NCBI RefSeq assembly: GCF_000717175.1
Contig: NZ_JNYD01000020.1
Span: 1 to 64,000 of the forward strand
DNA length: 64,000 bases
Reading direction: 5' to 3'
From: Pseudonocardia autotrophica
GTDB lineage: Bacteria; Actinomycetota; Actinomycetes; Mycobacteriales; Pseudonocardiaceae
Part shown: in pieces, positions 8,096 through 16,874 of the stretch
Layout: each line of letters begins with the position of its first letter
Position numbering within the stretch: the stretch's first letter is position 1
Position numbers and translations under genes: made by a program
Notes under the pieces: generated by a model
Told to the model about the DNA's origin: nothing
The model's database searches: none
Seen by the model: the letters and a program-made list of their open reading frames with translations, nothing else

Positions 8096-8992
8096 TCAAG
8101 CCCTGGGTCGACCCCAGTGCCTGGGCCATTCGGCGGTGTCCACATCCTCGGGCGCGGGGCCGACCAGCTCCACGAGACGCTGCAGGCGCCGCGCTCCTGC
8201 GATCCGTAACGCCGGTCCGGCCGCCGGGCATTCCGGCGCGACGGCCGGGACGAGCGCGAGGTGGTGGCTCCGGCACTGCGCCGGGGCGGGCGGCGCCGGC
8301 GGCAGGTCGAGGGCGGTGGTGCCGTCCGTGAGCAGGATCGCCGGGGCCGGGCGGGTGGGCGACGACCTGGGCGCGGGTGGGATGACCGGGCCGCTCGTGG
8401 GCGCGGGTTCGGCGTCGGGACATGCATCGGGGTCGTCCGTGGTGAGAGCGTCCTCCGTGAGCGCGGAGCCCGCCTCGGTGTCCGCCGCGGCGCGCTCCCG
8501 ACAGCCCTCGCAGGGTGGGAGCACGATCCGCGCGGGCGGCAGGCCCAGCCGCGTCGTGGCGGCGATCAGGGCGTCGTGGGTGCCGGGTGCGGCGCCGTCG
8601 AGGGGCAGGACGCAGCCCCCACGCCCGTCCGCGCGGCCGCAGGCGAGCACCCAGAGCCGCAGGGCGGTGCCGTCGAGCTGGAAGCCCGCCGGCACGCTCT
8701 TGCGCCGGTCCCGGCCCGTCCAGGCCCGCGCGAGGCCGGCCAGGTCGCGGCGGTAGGCGGTACGCAGCTCCCGTCCCGCGCAGGTCCGCTCGCCGAGCTC
8801 GAACGGGATGCCGAGCGGCGCCGCCGCGGCCCGCACGGCCGCCGCCCGCCCCGCGTCGGCCACCTGGAGGCTGATCCGTGCGGTGTCCCCGGCCCCGAAG
8901 CGGGTGATCCGGGCCGGCCCGCACAGCAGCCCGGCGAGATCGCCGAGCCGCAGGGGCCGGGCGTCCGCGGAGAACAGCGAGAGCTGGGACAC
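8096..8992 (-). CDS. Conserved actinobacterial protein of unknown function (Rv3647c-like), probable SOS gene
   Basis: The 298-aa protein begins VSQLSLFSADARPLRLGDLAGLLCGP and has an N-terminal globular half (about residues 1-170) with conserved ARITRFGAGDTARISLQV and CVLPLDGAAPGTHDALIAA stretches. A CEGC motif follows near residue 172, then a proline/alanine-rich variable region. Position next to topA matches Rv3647c of M. tuberculosis; no function is established. GTG 8992 is chosen because TAGGGT lies 7 nt upstream, as in leaderless genes; GTG 9001 is the alternative. A LexA-like box overlaps that -10 element, so the gene is probably induced by DNA damage. Confidence 0.8.
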   Translation of the reverse strand: MSQLSLFSADARPLRLGDLAGLLCGPARITRFGAGDTARISLQVADAGRAAAVRAAAAPLGIPFELGERTCAGRELRTAYRRDLAGLARAWTGRDRRKSVPAGFQLDGTALRLWVLACGRADGRGGCVLPLDGAAPGTHDALIAATTRLGLPPARIVLPPCEGCRERAAADTEAGSALTEDALTTDDPDACPDAEPAPTSGPVIPPAPRSSPTRPAPAILLTDGTTALDLPPAPPAPAQCRSHHLALVPAVAPECPAAGPALRIAGARRLQRLVELVGPAPEDVDTAEWPRHWGRPRA

Positions 8993-8999
8993 GTCGCGC

Positions 9000-9019
9000 A
9001 CCCTAGAACATCTGTTCGA
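9000..9019 (-). promoter_or_regulatory. LexA-like box overlapping a leaderless -10 element
   Basis: Positions 9004-9019 read TAGAACATCTGTTCGA. Compared with CGAAC-N4-GTTCG, the right half-site is perfect and the left half-site has one change (AGAAC). It overlaps by 2 bp the minus-strand -10 TAGGGT (9005-9000), which is 7 nt from GTG 8992. The geometry is almost the same as in the SOS promoter at 218-240. Confidence 0.7.
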
Positions 9020-9105
9020 GAGGTGATCGCGCGGCGCGCCGGATTCGCCCGACCGGACGGCGACACGCCGAACCGACACGCGCACCCCGGGTTACCGGGT
9101 GCGGC

Positions 9106-9702
9106 TCATCGCGGTGCGGCGCCCGGGATCGCCGCGAGCTTCGTGCAGTTGCCGGCCTGCTGGGCCGCCTTGTCGAGGCGCGGCGAGGTCTTGAGGTCGC
9201 CGAGCGCGTCGGGCGCCGTGAGCTGCGTGAGGTTGGTGTTGGTCTCGTCCAGGGCGGCCCGGAAGGCGTCGACGTTCGCCGGGTCGGCGGCGTCGACCTT
9301 CGCCTTGGCGGCGCCGATGTCGTTCTGCAGCTTCTCCAGGCCGGACGAGATCCGCGCGACGGTGTCGTCGCCGCCGCCGACGGGCGAGGCCCCGACCGTG
9401 CCGAGCTGGTCGCGGCTCTGCTGGAGGCCGGTCTGGCTGGCGCCGAGGTAGTCCGACAGCCGCTGCTTGATCGTGGGCAGGTCGGCACCCTCGAAGGCGG
9501 GCTGGGCCAGCACCGGGGTCGTGTAGGTCAGGACCGCGCCGCAGACCTTGTCGACCCAGGCCACCGGGTCGGCGCCGCGGCCGGCCGTCGGACGCGGCGC
9601 GGGGTCGGCGGTCGGGGTGCCCGCGACGACGGTCGCGCAGCCGCTGACGGACAGCAGCCCGCCGAGCACCACGGCGACGGCGAGCCGGGACGGGCGAGGC
9701 AC
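9106..9702 (-). CDS. Putative lipoprotein, paralogue of the upstream gene
   Basis: The 198-aa protein has a lipoprotein signal: a short basic start, a hydrophobic core (LAVAVVLGGLL) and the lipobox LSVSGC with Cys at about 22. The mature part is mostly helical, with two cysteines (VDKVCGAVL and AGNCTKLA) that could form a disulfide. It shares layout and the segment LGASPVGGGDD with its neighbour (LGASPVSGGDE), so the two are tandem duplicates. GTG 9702 follows GGAGG at a good distance. No function is recognised. The pair lies between hppA and the Rv3647c-like gene. Confidence 0.88.
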   Translation of the reverse strand: MPRPSRLAVAVVLGGLLSVSGCATVVAGTPTADPAPRPTAGRGADPVAWVDKVCGAVLTYTTPVLAQPAFEGADLPTIKQRLSDYLGASQTGLQQSRDQLGTVGASPVGGGDDTVARISSGLEKLQNDIGAAKAKVDAADPANVDAFRAALDETNTNLTQLTAPDALGDLKTSPRLDKAAQQAGNCTKLAAIPGAAPR

Positions 9703-9773
9703 GGGGCGCCTCCAGGGGACGAGGGGAGCGGGGGCCGGGGACCGACAGTACGCGAGCGGGCCGTCCCGCCTGC

Positions 9774-10334
9774 TCAGCCGCCGGGCGTGGGGCTGCTGAG
9801 GCGGCTGAGGTTCTGGCAGGCGGGCGCCTTCGTCGCGGCGTCGGTGACCGCGGAGTCGAGGCCCGCCAACGGGTCCTGGTTCGCGTCCTGCAGCTGCAGG
9901 ACCGGCGCGACCGCGCCCTCGATGTCCTGCTGCAGCGTCGGGGAGGAGAGGTCCAGGGCGTCGACCTGGGTCCTGGCCTGCTGGAAGGCCGAGCGGTAGC
10001 CGGTGAGCTGGTCGCGGAACTTCGTGACGGCCTCGTCGCCGCCGGAGACCGGGGAGGCGCCGAGGGTGTCCAGGTCGGCCAGCGCCTTGTCCAGCGACGT
10101 CGCCGTGTTGCCGAGGTAGGCCGACAGGTTGCGCGCCTGGGCGGGCAGGTCCGGGGCCGCCTGCGGCCCGACGATCGCCGCCTCGCGGAAGGTGGCGTAG
10201 GAGCTGCACAGGCCGTTGGTCCAGTCGACCGTCTCCTGCTCGCTCGCGCCGCCGCACCCGGCGAGCAGCAGCCCGGTCGCGACCGCGGCCACCGCCGCGG
10301 CGCGGCGCCGGGCGGCGCTGGTACGCATCGTCAT
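9774..10334 (-). CDS. Putative lipoprotein, paralogue of the downstream gene
   Basis: This 186-aa protein starts MTMRTSAARRR and has the lipobox LLLAGC with Cys at about 27, so it is exported and lipid-anchored. The mature region is helical (LPAQARNLSAYLGNTATSLDKALADLDTLGASPVSGG) with a conserved cysteine pair (NGLCSSY and APACQNL) matching the next protein. GGAGG lies 8 nt before the ATG. The 71-bp gap to the next lipoprotein suggests co-transcription. The role is unknown. Confidence 0.88.
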   Translation of the reverse strand: MTMRTSAARRRAAAVAAVATGLLLAGCGGASEQETVDWTNGLCSSYATFREAAIVGPQAAPDLPAQARNLSAYLGNTATSLDKALADLDTLGASPVSGGDEAVTKFRDQLTGYRSAFQQARTQVDALDLSSPTLQQDIEGAVAPVLQLQDANQDPLAGLDSAVTDAATKAPACQNLSRLSSPTPGG

Positions 10335-10436
10335 CCGTGTCCTCCACGTCGGCCCTGCTGGCGGCCCCCCGGACGCCCGTCCGTCCCGTTCGCCCCGTCC
10401 GGGGCGCTGAGACGGTAGCGAGTCCGGCGTGGACGC

Positions 10437-10476
10437 AGGAGGCCGCCCGCCCCCGGAGGGGGACGAGCGGCCTCCT
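10437..10476 (-). terminator. hppA terminator
   Basis: AGGAGGCCGC and GCGGCCTCCT form a perfect 10-bp stem around an inner CCCCC/GGGGG pairing, 60 bp past the hppA stop. It separates hppA from the lipoprotein pair. Confidence 0.75.
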
Positions 10477-10535
10477 GGATCGCCGAGAGGGCCCGGCGCC
10501 CGGCCGACCGGACTCCGCCGGTCGGCCGCGCCGGA

Positions 10536-12833
10536 TCACGCCACGGGGCTGTCCGCGGGCGTCTCCTGGATCGACGACGTGCGGCGCTTCGACACCGTGA
10601 CCGCCGCGACGATGATGATCACCGCCACGACGGCGATCGCGATGCGGATCGGGGCCGAGGCGCTGTCGCCGACGGTGAACACGACGACCGCCGGCGCGAT
10701 CAGCACCGAGACCAGGTTCATGACCTTGATCAGCGGGTTGATCGCCGGGCCCGCGGTGTCCTTGAACGGGTCGCCGACGGTGTCGCCGATGACCGTCGCC
10801 TCGTGGGCGTCGGAGCCCTTGCCGCCGTGGTTGCCGTCCTCGACCAGCTTCTTGGCGTTGTCCCACGCGCCGCCGGAGTTGGCGAGGAAGATCGCCATCA
10901 GCGTGCCGGTGGCGATGGCGCCGGCCAGGTAGCCGGCCAGCGGGCCGACGCCGAGGCCGAAGCCGACCGCGATCGGGGCGAAGATCGCGAGGAGGCCGGG
11001 GGTGGCGAGCTCGCGCAGCGAGTCCCGGGTGCAGATGTCGACGACCCGGCCGTACTCCGGACGGTCCGTGCCGTCCATGATCCCCGGCTTGCTGGCGAAC
11101 TGGCGTCGCACCTCGTAGACGACCGCGCCCGCGGCCCGGGTCACGGCGTTGACCGCGAGCCCGGAGAACATGAAGACGACGGACGCACCGATGATCACGC
11201 CGACGAGCGTGTTCGGGCTGAACACCTCCGCGCTGAACGTGTTGCCGGCGTCCTGCAGCGCGACCCCGGCCTTGGCGAGCGCCTGGGTGAACGCGTCGCG
11301 GTACGAGCCGAACAGCGCCGTCGCGGCCAGCACCGCGGTGGCGATGGCGATGCCCTTGGTGATCGCCTTGGTGGTGTTCCCGACGGCGTCGAGCTCGGTG
11401 AGGATGTCGACGCCCTCGCCCTCGACGTCGCCGGACATCTCGGCGATGCCCTGGGCGTTGTCGGAGACCGGGCCGAAGGTGTCCATCGCGACGATCACGC
11501 CGACCGTGGTCAGCAGGCCGGTGCCCGCCATGGCCACGGCGAACAGCGCGACGACGATGGAGCCCGACAGCAGGAACGCCCCGTAGACGGCGGCGCTGAT
11601 CACGAGCGCCGTGTAGACCGCGGACTCGAAGCCGATCGAGATGCCGGACAGGATGACGGTGGCGGCGCCGGTCAGCGACGAGCGTCCGACGTCCTGCACC
11701 GGCTTGTCCTCGGTGCCGGTGAAGTAGCCGGTCAGCCAGAGGATGACGCCCGCGAGCACGATGCCGATGATCACGGCGACCGACGCGATGATCCGCGGGT
11801 CCTGGGTCAGCGTGGTGACGGACGCGTCCGTCGGGTTCGTCAGGTCGGCGAAGCTGCCGGGCAGGTAGACGAACGCCGCCACGACGGACAGCACGCCGGC
11901 GAAGACCGCCGAGATGTAGAAGCTGCGGTTGATCGCCTTGAGGGTGTTCTCGCCGGCGCGGGCCCGGGTGACGTAGACGCCCATGACCGCGGTGATCACG
12001 CCGATGGCGGGGATGATCAGCGGGAACAGCAGGCCCTGCAGGCCGAACGCGGCCGAGCCGAGGATCAGCGCCGCGACCAGCATGACCGCGTAGGACTCGA
12101 ACAGGTCGGCCGCCATACCGGCGCAGTCGCCGACGTTGTCGCCGACGTTGTCCGCGATGGTCGCGGCGTTGCGCGGGTCGTCCTCCGGGATGCCCTGCTC
12201 CACCTTGCCGACGAGGTCGGCGCCGACGTCGGCCGCCTTGGTGAAGATGCCGCCGCCGACTCGCATGAACATCGCCAGCAGCGCGGCACCGAAGCCGAAG
12301 CCCTCCAGGACCTTGGGGGCCTGACCGGCGTAGACCAGCACGACCAGGGCCGCGCCGAACAGGCCCAGGCCGACGGTGAACATGCCGACGACGCCGCCGG
12401 TGCGGAACGCGATGCGGGTGGCCTTCTCCCGGCCGCCCGGTTCCCGCGAGGCCGCGGCCACGCGGATGTTCGCCCGGGTGGCGAGCCACATACCGGTGTA
12501 GCCGATCGTGGCGGAGAAGACCGCACCGATCACGAAGAAGATCGACCGGCCGATGCGTTCGCCCAGGTCGTCGGCAGGCAGCGCCAGCAGCAGCAGGAAG
12601 ACGACGACCACGAAGATGCCGAGCGTCCTGAACTGTCGTTTCAGGTACGCCTGGGCGCCTTCCTGGACCGCTTCTCCGATCTCCTGCATCCGCTTGGTGC
12701 CCTGGCCGGCGGCCAGCACCTCCCGGAGCAGCATGTAGCCGATGGCCAGGGCCGCGAGCGCGACGACGGCGACCACGCCGACGACGACGCGATCACCCGA
12801 GCCGAGCTCGAGGCCCACAGCGGGCACGGACAT
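10536..12833 (-). CDS. hppA: Membrane-bound proton-pumping inorganic pyrophosphatase
   Basis: HppA hydrolyses pyrophosphate and pumps protons across the membrane. The 765-aa length and about 16 hydrophobic segments fit the family. The substrate loop is intact (DVGADLVGKVEQGIPEDDPRN, then ADNVGDNVGDCAGMAADLFESY), as is the C-terminal DNAKKLVEDG and GDTVGDPFKDTAGPAINPL. The GNTTKA sequence has Lys at the position that in this family marks the K+-independent subtype (Ala in K+-dependent enzymes). ATG 12833 is chosen because AGGAGG lies just upstream; the 51 extra in-frame codons before it look non-coding. Confidence 0.96.
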   Translation of the reverse strand: MSVPAVGLELGSGDRVVVGVVAVVALAALAIGYMLLREVLAAGQGTKRMQEIGEAVQEGAQAYLKRQFRTLGIFVVVVFLLLLALPADDLGERIGRSIFFVIGAVFSATIGYTGMWLATRANIRVAAASREPGGREKATRIAFRTGGVVGMFTVGLGLFGAALVVLVYAGQAPKVLEGFGFGAALLAMFMRVGGGIFTKAADVGADLVGKVEQGIPEDDPRNAATIADNVGDNVGDCAGMAADLFESYAVMLVAALILGSAAFGLQGLLFPLIIPAIGVITAVMGVYVTRARAGENTLKAINRSFYISAVFAGVLSVVAAFVYLPGSFADLTNPTDASVTTLTQDPRIIASVAVIIGIVLAGVILWLTGYFTGTEDKPVQDVGRSSLTGAATVILSGISIGFESAVYTALVISAAVYGAFLLSGSIVVALFAVAMAGTGLLTTVGVIVAMDTFGPVSDNAQGIAEMSGDVEGEGVDILTELDAVGNTTKAITKGIAIATAVLAATALFGSYRDAFTQALAKAGVALQDAGNTFSAEVFSPNTLVGVIIGASVVFMFSGLAVNAVTRAAGAVVYEVRRQFASKPGIMDGTDRPEYGRVVDICTRDSLRELATPGLLAIFAPIAVGFGLGVGPLAGYLAGAIATGTLMAIFLANSGGAWDNAKKLVEDGNHGGKGSDAHEATVIGDTVGDPFKDTAGPAINPLIKVMNLVSVLIAPAVVVFTVGDSASAPIRIAIAVVAVIIIVAAVTVSKRRTSSIQETPADSPVA

Positions 12834-13061
12834 CCGTCCTCCTGTTGCGTCGGTGTGCGCCAGGGAGGCCGATCCGGCCGGCTCGCGTTCCGACGGCATC
12901 CCTGGCGTCGAGCGCATGCTCCGTCGCGTCGGTGCGACGGGCGCGTGCAGTGTACGAGTGTGTCCGATGTCGCAGTTGAGATCCACACCACCCCACCTCC
13001 CCGTCGGGCGAGGTGATCGAGAACACAGACGGCCGAATGGCCGAACCCGCAGGTCCAGTTG

Positions 13062-13442
13062 ATGATTGAACGATCATCGAAAGAGGCCGTCTGCGGCTTC
13101 TACGACCACGTGCTCGACCTGCCGGCCGCGGATCGCGAGCTGCTCCTCGGAGCCCTCGCCGCGGCGCCCGCCCGGGACGGGGTCGCCCAGGACTTCGGGC
13201 TGCTCGCGCCGGGCCCTGCCACCGGTGCGGCCGCCGGCGCCGTGGCCGAGCAGGGCTGGATGTGCTGCTTCTCCGGCCGCTACCACCTGCACAGCGCCGG
13301 GCTCCTCGGCCCGGAGGAGCGGTTCGTGGTCGCGGTGCTCGGCGGCCGGCCGCGGGTGGGCGGCCGGGCGCAGGCGCGGGACGAGTCCGACGCGGTGGCG
13401 TCGGCGGCCGACGTGCTCACGGGGGCGTTCGGCAGCGACTGA
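13062..13442 (+). CDS. Small protein resembling the C-terminal end of a beta-lactamase-like serine hydrolase
   Basis: The 126-aa frame ends with QGWMCCFSGRYHLHSAGLLGPEERFVVAVLG followed by a C-terminal helix (VASAADVLTGAF). In actinobacterial class-A-like serine hydrolases the last strand region has this kind of QGWM...HSxGxxGPxxRYxVAVL pattern. The N-terminal part and the catalytic SxxK/SDN motifs of such enzymes are absent, so this is either a decayed remnant or an independent small protein. The start is uncertain (TTG 13059 or ATG 13062) and the ribosome binding site is weak. It is divergent from hppA and co-directional with the helicase. The family link is by pattern memory, not by search. 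Confidence 0.5.
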   Translation: MIERSSKEAVCGFYDHVLDLPAADRELLLGALAAAPARDGVAQDFGLLAPGPATGAAAGAVAEQGWMCCFSGRYHLHSAGLLGPEERFVVAVLGGRPRVGGRAQARDESDAVASAADVLTGAFGSD

Positions 13443-13505
13443 CCTTGCGCCCGATTCCCGGGCGTGCGCGCGGAACCGTCGGTGCGGTGTGCGAGCCTCG
13501 ACCGT

Positions 13506-16022
13506 ATGCGTGACCAGGCGATCGGGTGGGCGGGCGACGGGCCGGTGCTCGTCGAGGGGCCGCCGGACCCGGTCGCGCCCACCGCGCCGGCGCCACGGTC
13601 GGCGCGCGGGCTGGAGCTGCTGAACCGGGTGCTCGCGGGCTCCGGCGTCGATCCGGACGTGCCCGTGGTCGAGGTCGAGGCGGACGGGACCCTCCCGCCG
13701 GGAGCGGCCGGGGACACCGAGGAGCTCGAGGACGAGTTCGACCCCGCCGAGGCGGCGAACCCGCTGCGCCACGCGGTGCGCCTGCCGCCCCGGCCCGGTC
13801 GGGCCGTGGCCTGGCCGGCCTGGGCGCCGCAGGAGGTGGTCGAGGCGTTCCGCCGCGCAGGCGTGGCGCGGCCGTGGAGCCACCAGGCCGAGGGCGCCGA
13901 GCTGGCCCACGCGGGGCGGGACGTCGTGGTCGCCACCGGCACGGCGTCGGGCAAGTCCCTCGTCTACCAGCTGCCGGTGCTGTCGCGGCTCGCCATCGAC
14001 CCCCGCGCCACGGCGCTGTACCTGTCCCCGACCAAGGCGCTCGCCGCCGACCAGCTGCGGGCCCTGCGCGAGCTCGGCCTGCCGGACGTCCGGCCCGCGG
14101 CGCTCGACGGCGACACCCCGATGGACGAGCGGGACTGGGCTCGCCGGCACGCCCGGTGGATCTTCAGCAACCCGGACATGCTGCACCGCTCGGTGCTGCC
14201 GCGGCACGGTCGCTGGGCGGGCTTCCTGCGCAAGCTCGCCTTCGTGGTCGTCGACGAGTGCCACACCTACCGCGGGGTCTTCGGCTCGCACGTCGCGCTG
14301 CTGCTCCGCCGCCTGCTGCGCGTCGCGGCGCGCTACGGCGCGCGCCCGACGATCGTGCTCGCCTCGGCCACCGTGGCCCGCCCCGGCGAGTTCGCCTGCC
14401 GGCTGACCGGCCGCGAGGTCAGTGCGGTGACCGAGGACAGCTCGCCCAGCGCGGGCCGGACGGTCGCACTGTGGGAGCCGCCGCTGCTGCCCGAGCTCAG
14501 CGGCGAGAACGGCGCCCCGGTCCGCAGGCCAGCGTCGACGGAGTCCTCCCGGATGCTGGCGGACCTCGTGGTGGAGGGCGCCCGGAGCCTCGCGTTCGTG
14601 CGCTCCCGCCGCGGCGCCGAGGTCACCGCGCTCGGTGCGCAGCGGCTCGTCGCCGACGTCGACCCGGACCTGGTGCCGCGCATCTCGGCCTACCGCGGCG
14701 GCTACCTGCCCGAGGAGCGCCGGGCCCTGGAGAGCGCGCTCATGCGCGGCGACCTGCTCGGCGTGGCCACGACCAACGCCCTCGAGCTGGGCGTCGACAT
14801 CGCCGGGCTCGACGCCGTGGTCGTGGCCGGCTTCCCGGGCACCCGCGCCTCCTTCTGGCAGCAGGCGGGCCGCGCCGGCCGGGCGGCGGACGAGGCGCTG
14901 GTGGTGCTCGTCGCGCGGGACGACCCGATGGACACCTACCTCGTGCACCATCCGCGGGCCCTCATCGGCGCGCCCGTGGAGAGCTGCGTGCTCGACCCCG
15001 GCAACCCGTACGTGCTGGCGCCGCAGCTCGTGTGCGCCGCCGCCGAGATGCCGCTCACCGAGGCGGACGTCGCGGGCGTGTTCGGGGGCGCCGTCGCGGA
15101 GGAGGTGCTCGCCGAGCTGGTGGAGGACGGGGTGCTGCGCCGGCGCCCGACCGGTTGGTTCTGGCCGACGCCCCGGGAGCAGCCCGCCGCGTCGGTCGAC
15201 ATCCGCGGGTCCGGGCTGGGGCAGGTCGCGCTGGTGGAGGCCGGCACCGGGCGGATGCTCGGCACGGTCGACGGCGCCTCCGCGCCCGGGACCGCGCACC
15301 CCGGGGCGGTCTACCTGCACCGCGGGGAGAGCTACGTCGTCGACGAGCTGGACCTCGACGCCGGCGTCGCGCTCGTGCACCAGGAGGAGCCGGACTGGCG
15401 CACCGACGCGCGGTCGAACTCGGACGTCGAGATCGTGGCCGTGCGGGCCCGCAGCGACCACGGCCCGGTCTCCGTGTACTTCGGCGACGTCCGCGTGACC
15501 AGCCAGGTCGTGGGCTACCAGCGCCGCACCCCGGACGGGACGGTGCTCGAGACCGTGCCGCTGGACATGCCCGCGCAGACGCTCGAGACCCGCTCGGTCT
15601 GGTACACGATCGACGAGGGTGTGCTGGCCGATGCCGGTCTCGACCCGGCGCGGTTGCCCGGCGCGCTGCACGCCGCCGAGCACGCCGCGATCGGCCTGCT
15701 CCCGCTCTTCGCCATCTGCGACCGCTGGGACATCGGCGGCCTCTCGACCGCGCTGCACCCCGACACCGGATTGCCGACGGTGTTCGTCCACGACGGTCAC
15801 CCCGGCGGCGCGGGCCTGGCCGAGCGGGGGCACGCCGTGCTCGAGCGCTGGCTGCGGGCGACCCGCGAGGCGATCCGGAACTGCAGCTGCCGCACCGGGT
15901 GCCCCTCGTGCGTGCAGTCGCCCAAGTGCGGCAACGGGAACAACCCGCTGGACAAGGCGGGCGCGGTCCGCGTGCTGGACCTGGTGATCGGCGCGCTGGT
16001 GCGGCACCCGGCGGTCGGCTGA
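13506..16022 (+). CDS. DEAD/DEAH-box helicase of the Hrq1/MrfA (SftH) family
   Basis: The 838-aa protein is the superfamily 2 helicase that accompanies the actinobacterial Tad cluster (Rv3649-like). Visible motifs are ATGTASGKSL (motif I, Walker A), SPTKALAADQ (Ia), VVDECHTYRG (DECH, motif II), LASATV (III), and QQAGRAGRAADE (VI). The C-terminal DUF1998-type region carries four clustered cysteines (CSCRTGCPSCVQSPKCG) as in MrfA, a repair helicase, so a role in DNA repair is likely. ATG 13506 is chosen; the upstream in-frame extension of 14 codons is not conserved-looking. It converges with the Tad operon, whose last frame stays open antisense through this whole gene. Confidence 0.93.
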   Translation: MRDQAIGWAGDGPVLVEGPPDPVAPTAPAPRSARGLELLNRVLAGSGVDPDVPVVEVEADGTLPPGAAGDTEELEDEFDPAEAANPLRHAVRLPPRPGRAVAWPAWAPQEVVEAFRRAGVARPWSHQAEGAELAHAGRDVVVATGTASGKSLVYQLPVLSRLAIDPRATALYLSPTKALAADQLRALRELGLPDVRPAALDGDTPMDERDWARRHARWIFSNPDMLHRSVLPRHGRWAGFLRKLAFVVVDECHTYRGVFGSHVALLLRRLLRVAARYGARPTIVLASATVARPGEFACRLTGREVSAVTEDSSPSAGRTVALWEPPLLPELSGENGAPVRRPASTESSRMLADLVVEGARSLAFVRSRRGAEVTALGAQRLVADVDPDLVPRISAYRGGYLPEERRALESALMRGDLLGVATTNALELGVDIAGLDAVVVAGFPGTRASFWQQAGRAGRAADEALVVLVARDDPMDTYLVHHPRALIGAPVESCVLDPGNPYVLAPQLVCAAAEMPLTEADVAGVFGGAVAEEVLAELVEDGVLRRRPTGWFWPTPREQPAASVDIRGSGLGQVALVEAGTGRMLGTVDGASAPGTAHPGAVYLHRGESYVVDELDLDAGVALVHQEEPDWRTDARSNSDVEIVAVRARSDHGPVSVYFGDVRVTSQVVGYQRRTPDGTVLETVPLDMPAQTLETRSVWYTIDEGVLADAGLDPARLPGALHAAEHAAIGLLPLFAICDRWDIGGLSTALHPDTGLPTVFVHDGHPGGAGLAERGHAVLERWLRATREAIRNCSCRTGCPSCVQSPKCGNGNNPLDKAGAVRVLDLVIGALVRHPAVG

Positions 16023-16056
16023 GCGATCGGGCGGCGCGACTGCAGGGGACGTCGTC

Positions 16057-16104
16057 GGCCGCCGCCGGCGGGCCCGTCGGGGGCCGGACCGGCCGGCGGC
16101 GGCC
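16057..16104. terminator. Strong hairpin between helicase and Tad operon
   Basis: GGCCGCCGCCGGC and GCCGGCGGCGGCC form a perfect 13-bp stem 34 bp past the helicase stop. It can terminate the helicase and, being symmetric, also the opposing Tad operon mRNA. For the Tad operon the hairpin lies inside a frame that has not yet met a stop codon. Confidence 0.65.
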
Positions 16105-16448
16105 AGCGAGCGGTGGGTCCGTATGGGGGTCAGCGACGGAGCGCCTCGGTCCCACCGCGGTCTGGGGAGCGTGCTCGTGGACGGTGCTGCCGACTCCGCC
16201 GTGCTCGTCGATCGCGCCGTGCCGTGTTCAGTAGGCCCGGTCCGCGCGGGACCCGCCAGACGCGGTCGCCGATCGGTTCCGGTCCCACGACGAGCGCGGG
16301 TGCCGGAGTCGATCGACGGGCAGCCGTCGGGCGGGCGGCTGCAGGTGGCGGAGGCCGGTATCGCGACACCGTTCACCGGGTCTTCCCGACCGTTCACCGG
16401 TTCGTCGCTCGGTGGTCTTCCCGTGGCCGTCGTGGAGGCCGTGTCGGG

Positions 16449-16874
16449 TACCGGTCCGGCGTGGGCGCGGCCGGTCGCCGCCTCTGCCGCGAGCAGGCTC
16501 CACGGCCGCCGCACCTGCACCTCCACCAGGGCGTTCCAGCCGTCCAGAGTGCACCGGGTGAGTTCGGCGGCCATGGCGCCGGTGACCCGGCGCGCCGCCG
16601 CGCAGGCGGCCTGCTCGCCCTGCACGGGGTCGCCGGCCGCCGCGAGTGCGGCGAGATCGGCGGCCGCTTCCGCCCGGTGCCGGGCGAGCACCGCGCCGCC
16701 GACGTCGACGAGGAAGGCCGTCACCGCCAGGAGGGTGGCCGCCGCGAGGGCCGCCCACACCGTGGCGGATCCCCGGTCACGGAGCTCCCTGCAACGCGGC
16801 TCGGCGCTCGACCGGCGCGCGCCCTGCAACCCGGTGCACGCGGCCGAGCGGTGTGGCGTGGTCCGGGTGCTCAC
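16449..16874 (-). CDS. TadE-like secretion protein (Rv3654c-like), 3' end undefined
   Basis: The start GTG 16874 overlaps the stop of the preceding TadE gene (GTGA). After a basic leader the protein reads DRGSATVWAALAAATLLAVTAFLVDVGGAVLARHRAEAAADLAALAA, the pilin-like membrane helix and helix with AADLAAL that mark the helicase/secretion-neighbourhood TadE-like family; cysteines C91 and C108 are typical. The normal length is about 110-145 aa, and recognisable similarity ends near AHAGPV (16449), which is given as the end here. In fact the frame has no stop codon until 13074, running 1266 codons antisense through the helicase. A frameshift or loss of the stop codon is likely; both other minus frames have nearby stops (16228, 16130). 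Confidence 0.7.

Noticed and set aside
10803..13016. Plus-strand 737-codon frame antisense to hppA
   Set aside because: The sequence is repetitive Asp/Arg/Gly/Glu, as expected from the reverse of a membrane protein gene; no domain.
16228..16758. Alternative minus frame at the end of the Tad operon as a separate gene
   Set aside because: It is an Arg/Gly-rich shadow of the TadE-like frame; it matters only as the place of a stop codon if a frameshift exists.
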